The notes beneath the pieces were generated by a model that made no database searches, was not told the origin of the DNA, and saw only the letters and a list, made by a program, of their open reading frames with translations. Positions 34,447 through 44,692 of a DNA stretch of 64,000 bases are shown here, piece after piece. A program made the translations under genes and the position numbers. Origin of the DNA: Tuctoria greenei. Lineage: Eukaryota > Streptophyta > Magnoliopsida > Poales > Poaceae. Location of the stretch: NCBI GenBank assembly GCA_036927565.1, contig JAYESD010000007.1, positions 128,376,230 through 128,440,229 on the forward strand. The letters run 5' to 3'. Position 1 is the first letter of the stretch. Each line of letters opens with the position of its first letter.

Positions 34447-34782
34447 GCGGCCGGCGGATTATCCTACAACCGTGGCGGTCGGCGGATGCTCCTCCAAGCG
34501 TGGCGGCCGGCGGTTGGTCCTCCAAGCTTGGCGGCCGGCGGATGCTCCTACAAGCGTGGCGGCCGGCGGATGCTCCTCCAAGCTTGGCAGCCGGCGGATG
34601 ATCCTCCAAGCATATCGGACGGCGGATGCTCCTCCAAGCGTGGTGGTCGGCGGATGCTCCTCCAAGCGTGGTGGCCAGCGAATGCTCCTCCAAGCATGGC
34701 GGCCCGCGGATGCTCCTACAAGCATGGCGGCCAGCGGATGCTCCTACAATCATGGCAGCCGACGGATGCTCCTACAAGCGCA
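34447..34782. repeat. 28-bp GC-rich minisatellite, 12 units
   Basis: Twelve tandem 28-bp units with core GCGGATGCTCCTCCAAGC and 0-6 changes each. The array lies about 100 bp upstream of the TNP2 start. Because 28 is not a multiple of three and the unit has no stops, several frames stay open on both strands; none is treated as a gene. Confidence 0.88.
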
Positions 34783-35205
34783 TTGCGGAGAGGGGGCCGG
34801 CATTGCGGGTTGAAGGGTACCGTAATAAAATATTATTTTCGTTTCTTATTTTCCTTCTTCATTCGGGTGACAAAAATTTCCCGCCGCGGGCAGGCAAGCA
34901 GGCAGGACGAAAAAGCTGGGCCGCTTGTTATTTGTGGGTTGAAACTACGCTGATTCACTTTATATTCAAGTTGGGCCTTCGCGCATTCATGACGCTTGCA
35001 CAGAGCCGAAGGCCTCGAAAGGTCCGGTCCTATCACCGGATTTTCGTGAGATCCTTAAGGGACGCTGCTTCCAATGTTTGGCCTCTTCATCCTCGCCTTC
35101 TTAAACCACCCCCCCTATTGCTTCCAAGCTCAAGTTCCCGACTAATTCCCATCCATGCTCCCGTGTGTTGCCTGAGAAGTCATTTGCCTCTGTTGTCGCA
35201 GCGCC
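34783..35205. other. Upstream region of the DUF4283-like gene
   Basis: Holds no gene. A TTTATATTC stretch near 34960 could serve as a TATA element and the 35100-35200 part is pyrimidine-rich leader-like sequence. Confidence 0.35.
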
Positions 35206-36087
35206 ATGCCTCGCAACCATGTTAGACGCGAGCAGGTACCTGCAGGCTCACCGTCCCTGCGCCCTCATGAGTGGCAATGCACAGTGGTCAACAACCGCCT
35301 CATGACAATGGAGTTTATCCGTTTGCACCGCGAAGCAGCTGTTGTGGGACCCAGAGGAGGTTACAGCGAGGCGACGCCCATGGAGATCACCCTGGCCATC
35401 CATCACCAACTTGAAATCCCGCATTGGGCTTTCACCGTGTCCACGTTTGGGGATGGTGAGTTCCTGGTGCGGTTCACCCGTGATGACTATCATGAGCTCG
35501 CCATCGAGACGGCAATCATCTCCATGCCAGATGATAACCACTACTTCTGGCCATGGATCTTTGGCGTCGGTTTGCCGATCGTCGGGTGGTTCTTCCACGT
35601 GCAGGTTGTCATCGAGAACCTCCCTCTGCATGTCTGGTCTGCGGAGGGCAACAGACAGGTTCTGGGTGACGTCTTCCTATTTGATCACTTCGATGCTTCC
35701 ACTTACCACCGGGAGCGTGCTGACCTGTGCACGGTCGTTGGGTGGATGAAAGACCCAAGCCTCCTGCCTCGGGCCAAAATGGCCACCTTGTTTGCAGGAA
35801 GTGATGGTCGGACTAGGAGTGACGGCGTGCCACCGGCAGAACCTTTCAACCATGCTGCAGTGGTCCAGCCTGGCGGCCTCACGACTAAGCTCATCATCCA
35901 CCTGGATCACTACCTCGACTACACGCTGCCGGTTCACCCCAACTCCCCAGCCTCCTCGTCATCAGGCGACTCTTCTGACGGACACTCCTCGGTGTCCTCG
36001 AACTCTTCGGGGGAAACCTTCCCGCGGCCGAAGAGATTCTACTGGCAGCGTGGGGAAGTGGTTGAGGTGGATAAGCACCTCTTTTAG
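35206..36087 (+). CDS. DUF4283-like protein, apparently intact single-exon ORF
   Basis: 293 codons from MPRNHVRREQVPAG to EVVEVDKHLF. The order of features is that of grass DUF4283-like proteins: a strand-rich region with GEFLVRFTRDDYHELA (residues about 85-100), then WPWIFGVGLPIVGWFFHVQV, then VIENLPLHVWS, then DLCTVVGWMKDPSLLPRAK. These families are thought to be nucleic-acid-binding and often lie in transposons. A Ser-rich segment (SSSSGDSSDGHSSVSSNSS) precedes the C-terminus. It is the only sizeable non-transposase ORF here without stops. Codon use is GC-rich, unlike the AT-rich flanks. No zinc knuckle or RT follows. Family assignment is by pattern only. Confidence 0.6.
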   Translation: MPRNHVRREQVPAGSPSLRPHEWQCTVVNNRLMTMEFIRLHREAAVVGPRGGYSEATPMEITLAIHHQLEIPHWAFTVSTFGDGEFLVRFTRDDYHELAIETAIISMPDDNHYFWPWIFGVGLPIVGWFFHVQVVIENLPLHVWSAEGNRQVLGDVFLFDHFDASTYHRERADLCTVVGWMKDPSLLPRAKMATLFAGSDGRTRSDGVPPAEPFNHAAVVQPGGLTTKLIIHLDHYLDYTLPVHPNSPASSSSGDSSDGHSSVSSNSSGETFPRPKRFYWQRGEVVEVDKHLF

Positions 36088-36494
36088 TATGGCTACCAAA
36101 GTTTCCTAGCTCATGTGTTACGTTTCCTATGGAAACTAAAAATCCTTTACAAATCCTATCCTTCAGAGGGAGCCTATGTTTGAGAGGATTACGACTGGAT
36201 TAATTTCCGTGAAAAGATTTCCTTTTTAACATTTCGGTTGTCCTTCCTTTTTTCAAACATTTTCTTCCTCATATTGTCTTCACTTTTTTCTTTCCAGTCC
36301 TAGGTACCGGCCTGTTGCATTTTCCTGTTACTACTACTTTACAGACCACTTTGCAGGCCCCGCTGCAGGCGATCTCCTGGAAACTCCACCGGTTTGGGGA
36401 CAAGGAGGGTTTGGTGATCGGAAAATTCGAAATAATTTTGCACAGATAGTACATCCATGAACAAGAACACCAAGTACATTTAACTTAAAAACAT

Positions 36495-36582
36495 TACTCC
36501 CTCCATCCCAAAATACTTGTCCCTTTCGATGGAGGGAGTATCTCCGTCCCAAAATACTTGTCGCTTTGGATGGGGGGAGTAT
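36495..36582. repeat. Two very short Stowaway-like foldbacks in tandem
   Basis: 36495-36540 begins TACTCCCTCCAT and ends ATGGAGGGAGTA. 36541-36582 repeats CTCCGTCCCAAAATACTTGT and ends GGGGGGAGTA. TACTCCCTCC ends are typical of grass Stowaway MITEs; the usual 100-250 bp body is missing. Confidence 0.65.
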
Positions 36583-36605
36583 ATTACAAACACAAGAAAA
36601 GATAA

Positions 36606-36690
36606 ACTACAACTAAAACCATGAAACGAAAAACTATAACTAAAAACATGAAACGAAAAACTACAACTAAAAACATGAAAAGAAAACACC
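36606..36690 (-). repeat. 27-bp repeat, three copies, downstream of paralog A
   Basis: Three copies of an AACTAAAAACATGAAACGAA unit lie just past the stop codon of paralog A. The 3' flanks of paralogs B and C are also A-rich, which may mean part of the 3' UTR is shared. Confidence 0.5.
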
Positions 36691-36701
36691 TAAATACTAC
36701 T

Positions 36702-37025
36702 CTACTCAGCCTCCACCTCCTCCTCCTCCTCGGGTGGGTCCTCGGGCTCCTGACCCTCCTCTAGCGCCTCGGGCTCCAGCGGCGGAAGGTGACCCAGTCT
36801 CAAGGCTGCCGCCACGACGAGGTTGTGACAACCCGCGACGCTGAGCTCGGCCGCCATCGTCTCCCAGAGGGAGTCGAGACGAGAGGCCACGTGCAAGAGG
36901 CCAAAGCCGTAGTGGCCCGTGGTGTCCATTCTAGTACTTTGTGGAAGGGTACCGACCCCAAGGCGTTCCATGGAGTGAGATGTATCCGTAAATACATCTC
37001 GGTCCATGTTGAACAGGAGGGTATC
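36702..37025 (-). pseudogene. Paralog A of a small novel gene family, 3' part (split by Tekay copy 2)
   Basis: C-terminal 107 codons of a small gene; the 5' part lies at 47545-47651 beyond the inserted element. The conserved core reads RDVFTDTSHSMERLGVGTLP then TGHYGFGLLHVASRLDSLWE then TMAAELSVAG. It ends in an acidic tail (EPEDPPEEEEEVEAE, TAG at 36702). The same core occurs in paralogs B (51222-51785) and C (54061-54483). The Tekay insertion duplicated GTATC. Joining the halves leaves a one-base frame difference upstream of the site, so the gene was or has become frameshifted as well. Function unknown. Confidence 0.72.
37021..37025. other. Left target-site duplication of Tekay copy 2 (GTATC)
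   Basis: GTATC here and at 47540-47544 flank the element. The match fixes the LTR ends at 37026 and 47539. Confidence 0.9.
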
Positions 37026-39861
37026 TATGATGCCCGGTTCCGAAAACTGAACCAAGCTAACGCATATGTGTGCCCAGGATGTTCAACATACATACACGAG
37101 TGCAATCACAAAAGAGTATACAGAAAATTTACCACAGAACAAGATTAATTATCAAATTTTATTACACAAACCATATTATCCTCGAATACAAGGTCTAATG
37201 AATATTAATGACAAGTTCAACTAATGCAGCGGAAATAAACTAATTAAGCAACTAAGCAAACTAAGTAAAAGGGATAGCGCAGCTCCATGCAACACCACAG
37301 GCAAAGTTGACGGTAGACATGGCCTAGAACTCCGCATTATCACCATTAAACTCCCAGTCCTGACCTGCAACTGTTGGGGGGGGGGGGATTGCAAGAGTGA
37401 GTACATGTCGTACTCAGCAAGTGTGGAAAGTATGACATGTGGCTGATTCAATTGATGACAATAATAATGGCAAAGTGCTGAAAAGTACAGTAAAACATTT
37501 GAAAAGCAATATATATATTATATGTATGTGAAGTAAACCCATCATAATCATAAGTAATACCATAATACCAATCTGAATTCACTACCATCATCAATAATTC
37601 CAGATTTCACCATCTTCAATAACCATATTCAATACCAGAAATTAATCCACAACCATCCATAACCATTATCAAACCATAACCATCCCAATACCGAGTACCT
37701 TCTAATCATGGAAGTTGTCCAGGTGCTCATAACCGGGAGCACGGCTATCATGATAGTTTTAATTAACTCTGCAGAGTTTGTACCTCTTTACCCACGTGTT
37801 CATGATTTCATCACCTTTCGGCAACTAAGAATCTCCCTTATGCCCATGACCCGTCAGTCATATTACACACTTCCGTCGGTGCGTGGCCAAGAGATCACAA
37901 AATAGCCTTTACAAAGGGATTACTAGCCTATTTAGACCCCACTGTGGTTTCACCGGTTGCGATGTCTCCCGCAGAGCACATCTTCAACCAAGGGCCCCTT
38001 CTTGAGCCATTCGGATCCCAGGGTAGTCCCACCAATCATCAACAAACCCAATCCGACTACCCCTTCCCCGAGCATCCACAATGTTCCAAACAACACTAGC
38101 AAAGCCCTAATTAATCAGCTACACCACACCTATACTTGGCCTCGTGGTGGCACTGTAGTCCTGGCTTATTCTCGCATGAATCGGTCCTTAGATCTAAAGC
38201 AAGCAAACCACCATAACATCCAACCCATCCACATACCAGGCTTGCTTAGATCACCCATTACCATACCATATTTAACCAGTTCATGTTAACCATAATCTCA
38301 TCCATGCATAATTAAATTGAGTGGTATAGTTGTTTTCCATCCCAGTTGATTAAGCGAAGCAAAAGTTAAAAAGTCCATCCCGACGCTCTACCATAAATTC
38401 CAGGTGACAAGGGTGGTTTAGCAAGTCTAGTAAACTTCCTACCATAGGATTCCCATCAAATTGACACAGCATGCAGTTTTACAAACAAAACATTTATTTT
38501 AAAAACAGGATCAATATGCTTCAAGGACACTTGCCTTGCTCTTGCTGTTGATTAGGGTCAAAGCCTTCAAACTCTTGATGCTGTAGATCATCTGCGGCAC
38601 TTTCTAGCGCAAATCCATCTAATCCACACAATAAACATACAAGACAAAAAACACAATCAAAGAGTGCACAAATATTACTCAATATGACATGACATGCATG
38701 ATTGATGCAAATGCAAGGTAGAACTTGTTACTAGATTACTTTTAATGATCACTAATTAGTTCTAATAGCTTTTAACAAGTTTATACAGGTTTGGAGTTGA
38801 TTAGATCAAATTTTAGAGTCAATTCAACACAATTTAACCAGGAAGATCGGACTAGTCCGCTAGGGACTGGACAAGTCCGCACTTGACGAGATCAGCAGAT
38901 TAGGGTTTTCTAGATCGACGTGAATTTGGAGATTAGGGGTTGAATTCACGTAAGGAAAAGAGAATAGAAGGTATACCAGGTGTTTAGAACTCCAATGAAT
39001 CAAGAAACTTGGAGGTAGCACTTGGATCTTGATGATCTAGGGTTGGTGATGAACTTGGAGATGAATTGGTGGTGAAGGATGAAACTTGGTGGAGATCTTG
39101 ATCCTCTTTCGTCTCCTCCTCTTCTTCTTCTTGCTTGGGATCTTCTCCTCCCTCCTTGCTGGTGGCTCTCCACGAACTAGGGTTTGGGTGGGGTGGAAAA
39201 GTGGCAAATAGATGTCAATCCAAGGGGTGGGGCTGTTTATATAGAGGTGGAGGCTAGGGTTAGACGGATTTCGAGTTTTGGGATGAGTAGAGGCTGGTTT
39301 AGAGTCCCACATGGGCTCTAAAAGAGTTAGGCACGACGTCCCTAGGCCCACTTAACGTGAAACCCAAGAAACAAGTCGTAAAACAAAAGATCAACTCGGA
39401 GTCACGAAATATCGGACAAGTTCGGACAGGACCGGACTAGTCCGAAGTCGTCCAGAGAGAAAATCGGACAAGTCTGGCCTAAAATCGGACAAGTTCGACT
39501 TTAAACAGAGAGGAAAACGGACAAGTCCGCTGGAACACCGGACTAGTCCGGAAAAGTCCAAGGACTTAGCAATTTTTCAAGGATTCATGGAATATCGGAC
39601 AAGTCCAAAAGTTTCCAGGGGCAAAATCATACTAGTCCGCAGCAAAAACAGACAAGTCCATTTTTAGTCAGAGAGAAATCGTACTAGTCCTCAGTAAAAT
39701 CAGACTAGTCCGCACTTTCCTGCGTTTTAAGTGCGGTTTTGTTCCAAATCAATTTTAAATGCTGCAAATCAATTTTAAACTTGTTCCTCTTTATGTGGAT
39801 CAATGTTAAACATGTATATGAGTGTATGTAGGGCATGATGCATGAAAATGAGGGTGTTACA
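37026..39861 (-). repeat. 3' LTR of Tekay copy 2
   Basis: Matches the right LTR and the copy 1 LTR. It holds the TATA box at 39236-39243 and the palindrome array at 39409-39714. Confidence 0.92.
39409..39714 (-). promoter_or_regulatory. U3 palindrome array, copy 2 left LTR
   Basis: About eleven CGGACAAGTCCG or CGGACTAGTCCG sites, some with one or two changes, in about 300 bp. Confidence 0.65.
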
Positions 39862-39879
39862 AACCTACCCCCCTTAAAA
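39862..39879 (-). other. Polypurine tract of Tekay copy 2
   Basis: Minus-strand TTTTAAGGGGGGTAGGTT with six G. With six instead of seven G the pol frame avoids its usual stop and continues into the LTR. Confidence 0.85.
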
Positions 39880-41470
39880 TGAATCTCGCCCTCGAGATTC
39901 GACGCGGAAGAGAAGAGATTGGGAAAGTCCTTCTTGATATCATCCTCCAATTCCCATGTCGCTTCTTTTTCTGTGTGGTGTTTCCATTGAACCTTACACC
40001 ATCTAATAACCTTGTTTCTTGTGACTCTCTCCTTAGTTTTCAAGATTTTGACCGGTTGTTCGGCATAAGCCAAATCTTCCCCTAGTTCCAATTCTTCCAT
40101 TGGCACTTGTTCTTCCGGTACTCTCAAGCACTTCTTGAGCTGGGAAACATGAAAGACATCATGTACGTCTGAAAGATGAGCTGGCATCTCCAACTTATAC
40201 GCTACTTCTCCCCTTTTGTCCAAAATTTTGAATGGTCCAATATAATGAGGTGCTAGTTTTCCTCTTATGTTAAACCTCTTATGACCTCTCATTGGTGACA
40301 CCTTGAGGTAAACAAAATCTCCCAGTTCAAAGGCTAGTTTCCTTCTTCTATTGTCCGTGTAGCCTTTTTGTCTTGATTGGGCAGCCCTCAAGTTTTCACG
40401 AATTATTTGGACTTGCTTTTCGACTTCTTGCAACACATCCATGCCAAATACTTGAGTTTCTCCTGCCTCATTCCAGAATAAAGGTTTCCTACACTTCCTC
40501 CCATAAAGCGCTTTGTATGGTGACATCTTCAAACTTGCTTGGTAACTATTGTTGTATGAAAACTCTGCATATGGCAAGCTTTTGTCCCAACTTTTCCCAT
40601 GCTTTAAAGCACAAGCTCTTAACATGTCCTCCAAAATCTGATTGGTCCTCTCGGTTTGTCCATCCGTTTGAGGATGATATGCTGAACTAAAATTCAACCT
40701 CGTTCCCAATGCTTCATGCAACTTTTGCCAAAATCTGGAGGTAAATTGGGAACCTCTATCCGAGACTATCTTCTTAGGGACTCCATGTCGACACACAATA
40801 TGCTCCATGTATATTTCGGCCAATTGTGCAGCTGTATATTTGGTCTTCACAGGGACAAAATGAGCCGACTTGGTTAAGCGATCGACAATTACCCAAATTG
40901 AGTCATACCCAGACTGAGTACGTGGTAACCCAACTATGAAGTCCATTCCAATTTCTTCCCACTTCCATTCCGGAATCTTCAACGATTGCAATAATCCGGC
41001 TGGCCTTTGATGTTCTGCCTTGACTCATTGGCACACATCACACAATGCTACGTATTCAGCTATGTCTTTCTTCATGCTATCCCACCAATAGCAAGTCTTC
41101 AAGTCTTTGTACATCTTTGTACAACCAGGGTGAATTGAGTAAGGCGAGTCATGTGCCTCCTTTAATATTGTCTCCCGAATATTCTTTACATTAGGCACAA
41201 TGATCCTCTTTCCAAGCCATAAGGTACCATGTTCGTCTTCATCAAATTTGAATTCTCTCCCTTCCTCGATCCTTTCCTTGATTTCCTTGATCTCCCCATC
41301 TGCGGTTTGTGCCTCTCGAATTTCTTGCTCCAAGGTTGGGTTTAACTCCATCATCTCCATCTCATTTACAAAACCGAGGTTCAACCGTTCAAACTCCTTG
41401 CATAACTCGGATGGTAACTCTTGAACTGTGAGTTGGTGACTTATTCCCTTTCTACTCAAAGCATCGGCCA
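39879..41470 (-). pseudogene. Integrase and chromodomain part of Tekay copy 2 pol
   Basis: From the RNase H/integrase linker through HHCC, DDE core and chromodomain in one frame. The CDVCQ zinc motif is followed by TGA at 41025 where the family has Arg (CGA to TGA). The DDE landmarks are MDFIVGLPRT, SDRGSQFTSRFW and YHPQTDGQTER. A chromodomain-like end with KEATWELEDDIKKDF closes the protein near 39920. The open frame then crosses the polypurine tract and runs to 39705 inside the LTR. Confidence 0.86.
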
Positions 41471-43252
41471 CTACATTGGCCTTTCCCGAATGATAGTTGA
41501 TCCCCAAATCATAGTCTTTGATGAGCTCCAACCATCTCCGTTGCGCCAAGTTCAGATCCGTTTGTGTGAAAATATACTTCAAACTCTTATGATCCGTATA
41601 AATTTCACACCTATGTCCAAGTACATAGTGTCTCCAAATCTTCAACGCATGTACCACGGCTGCAAGTTCTAAATCATGCGTGGGGTAATTCTGCTCATGT
41701 TTCTTCTATTGTCTTGATGCATAGGCGACAACTTGACCTTCTTGCATCAATACACATCCAAGCCCTTGTCTTGATGCATCGCAATAAATGTCAAAACTCT
41801 TGCTTACATCCGACAATACCAAAACTGTGGTTGTTGTCAACCTCTTCTTTAATTCCTCAAAACTGTTCTGACAAGCTTCAGTCCATTGGAACGCCTTTCC
41901 CTTCATTAGCAACTCCGTCATAGGCTTGGCTATCTTGGAAAAGTCTTTGATGAATCTACGGTAATATCCAGCCATCCCAAGAAAACTCCTTACTTCCTTG
42001 ACATTTTGCGGCGGCTCCCACTTCAACACGTCTCTCACTTTTCTGGGGTCAACCGATACTCCTCCTCCTGAGATTATATGACCCAAAAATGGCACCTCTT
42101 TCAACCAAAACTGACACTTGTTGAACTTGGCATACAATCGATGCTCCCTCAATTTCTGCAACGTAAGCCTCAAGTGTTCCTCATGTTCCTTCTCATCCTT
42201 CGAGTAGATCATAATGTCATCAATAAACACCACAACAAACTTGTCCAAGTACTCCATGAAGACTTTATTCATGAGGTACATAAAGTAGGCAGGCACATTT
42301 GTCAATCCAAAGACATCACAGTGTACTCATAAGATCCATACCGTGTCCTGAAAGCTATCTTGGGTATGTCTGATGGTCTAATCTTCATTTGAATGTATCC
42401 CGACCTCAAATCAATCTTGGAAAACACACAGGCGCCTTTCATCTGATCAAACAAATCCTCTATACGGGGCAAGGTGTACTTGTTCTTGATGGTCACCTCA
42501 TTGAGAGCTCGGTAATCCACACACATCCTTTGCGTTCCATCCTTCTTGTCCACAAATAGAACGGGCGCTCCCCAAGGTGAAGAGCTAGGGCGAATAAAAC
42601 CCTTCTCTAATTGCTCTTGAATTTGCTTCTTGAGCTCCGCTAATTCCATAGGAGGCATCCTATACGGCCTCTTAGCTATAGGTGCAGTTCCAAGTATTAA
42701 ATCAATGACAAACTCAATGTCTCGATTGGGTGGCATACCTGGCAACTCGTCCGGAAAAACATCCAAAAATTCACACACCACCGGAATCTCCTCGATTGCG
42801 GCACCGTCCATATGATTCAACTCCAATTGCTTAGGTGCGGTTTGAGGTGCTTCAAATTCTACGGTGATCCCTTCTTCATTGGTCAACTTCACCATCTTCG
42901 TGGCACACTCAATAACTCCATTGTGCTTCCTCAACCAGTCCATACCAAGTATAATGTCCAGCCCTTGAGAGTCCAAAACAATGAGGTTGGCGGAGAAGCC
43001 TACCCCCCTTAATCTAAGGCTTACTTTTGGACATACTATATTTGTCCTCATGTCTCCTCCAGGAGACTTAACCAATAGAGTAAACTTCATATGAGAGATA
43101 GACAAACTATACTTGGCAACATACTTCGATGCAATGAATGAATGCGATGCTCCAGAATCAAATAACATAGTCGCGGGGTTGGAGTTGGCGAGAAACATAC
43201 CAATGACCACGTCATCCGCTTGTTGAGCATCCTCCGTAGAGACATGGTTCAC
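41470..43252 (-). pseudogene. Protease, RT and RNase H of Tekay copy 2
   Basis: The protease has an intact catalytic MLFDSGASHSFIASKY near 43155. RT landmarks are RMCVDYRALNEVTIKNKY and the catalytic FIDDIMIYS. RNase H has DIYCDASRQGLGC and YTDHKSLKYIFTQTDL. A 1-bp deletion at about 42310 breaks the frame in RT, and a TAG replaces a Leu codon near 41706. The linker to gag also carries a 1-bp deletion near 43290. It is better preserved than copy 1. Confidence 0.86.
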
Positions 43253-44420
43253 GTTGCCACAAGAAAAATTTTGTTGTCCACGGCTTCCTTTGGCTGTCCT
43301 CCATTAGGTCTTGGGTTTTGCCTCGGTGCATTGCTTCCTTGACCAAGGCCCAACTTAGGACATTGATCCGCAAAGTGTCTAGCTTCTCCACAAGTATAAC
43401 ACTTCTTAACCCCACCAGAATTGTTGGGACGAGCTTGGTTTTGAACATTGGCTCCAGGAAAATCAGCACGAGGTGCATAAGGCATCAGAGGCCTAGGTGC
43501 TTGCATGACAGGGCGTTGCTGCACGAATTGAGTTGGGCGTGGTGCATAACCAGGGCGCTGAGCAGGAATAGAGGAGCTGTAATAGGGTGCATTGGGTGGT
43601 ACAAGGCGAGGGCGCACATTACTTCCTTGTTGCTGTCCTTGATATGGCGCCTTCCTCTTGATTTCTTGCTCCATCTCACGGATCTTATTCTCAACCACAA
43701 TTGCTTTGTCCACAAGCTTCTGAAAATTGGCATAATCGCAGTTGAGTAGTTGCACTTGGATCTCATTGTTCAAACCCCTCATGAACAAGTATTGCTTCCG
43801 GCTGTCCCGACTAACATCCTCAGGCGCGTACCTTGAGAGTTGAGTGAATTTATTGAGATATTCACTCACGCTTGATCTTCCTTGCCTTAAATTCTCAAAT
43901 TCTTGTCTCTTCAAGATCATAACACCCTCAGGCACATAATGAGAACGGAAATTATCCTTGAATTCGGCCCAAGTAATCCTCTCTTGATTCTCGTGAGCAT
44001 TGCAATAAGCATCACACCAATCTGCAGCTGCTCCAACTAGTTGATGAGAAGCAAACAAGACCTTCTCCTGGTCACTGCATTGGACAATAGCAAGTTTCTT
44101 CTCCACGGACTTGAGCCAATCATCCGCATCCATAGGGTCATCGGCTTGAGCAAAGGTTGGTGGCCTAGTCCTCATAAACTCTCCCAATCGGTTATGAGGA
44201 GGCGGGGGTGGCGGTGGAGGCATGTGGGGTTGATTGTTGATATTGCCAGCCTGCAGCTGTCCCATAGTCTGTATCATGGTCTGCATGAGCTGGTTTTGCA
44301 TGGCCAATAGCTGCTCGATGTTGATAGCTCCCTGAGTAGATCCTTGCCCATTGTTGTTCTACGGCACTCCATTGTTCTCCTCCTCATCATTGTCATCCCT
44401 CTGGTTGCGAGTCCTCACCA
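43249..44420 (-). pseudogene. gag of Tekay copy 2
   Basis: The presumed start is MVRTRNQ at about 44420, with a stop (TAG) near 44359 in the N-terminal part. From 44307 the frame is open for 352 codons: polyproline, gag domain and an intact CCHC knuckle CYTCGEARHFADQCPK near 43370-43405. It then frameshifts before the protease. It gives the reference for the broken knuckle of copy 1. Confidence 0.86.
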
Positions 44421-44677
44421 TCTGAAGAAAAGCAATAGATAAGAATTAGAAAACGTCCACAACTATATGCATCAAGGGATATGGAACTAAACAACTAGCT
44501 ATACTAGCCTAGGTGGACATGGAAATGTTAAGGCATCCCAAAATCCTCTATTAAGCACACAAGCAAACAATATATATAGCAAACAGCACTCCAAGCAAAA
44601 ACACATCGATTCCTGAGTGCTCCTATGTGCTCTAAAGTGTCCATTCTATCTAGGCTGCATCTTACGGTCAACCTATG

Positions 44678-44689
44678 GCTCTGATAACA
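44678..44689 (-). other. Primer-binding site of Tekay copy 2, one mismatch
   Basis: Minus-strand TGTTATCAGAGC differs at one base from the Met-tRNA complement TGGTATCAGAGC seen in copy 1. Confidence 0.85.
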
Positions 44690-44692
44690 ATC

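Noticed and set aside
34390..34953. Long ORFs on both strands across the minisatellite
   Set aside because: A stop-free 28-bp unit keeps several frames open at once; no start context or domain.
39037..39351. 104-codon ORF inside the Tekay LTR (also 46715-47029) with a Lys/Arg run
   Set aside because: Its start lies upstream of the TATA box, it is broken in the copy 1 LTR, and the Lys run comes from a simple TTC repeat.
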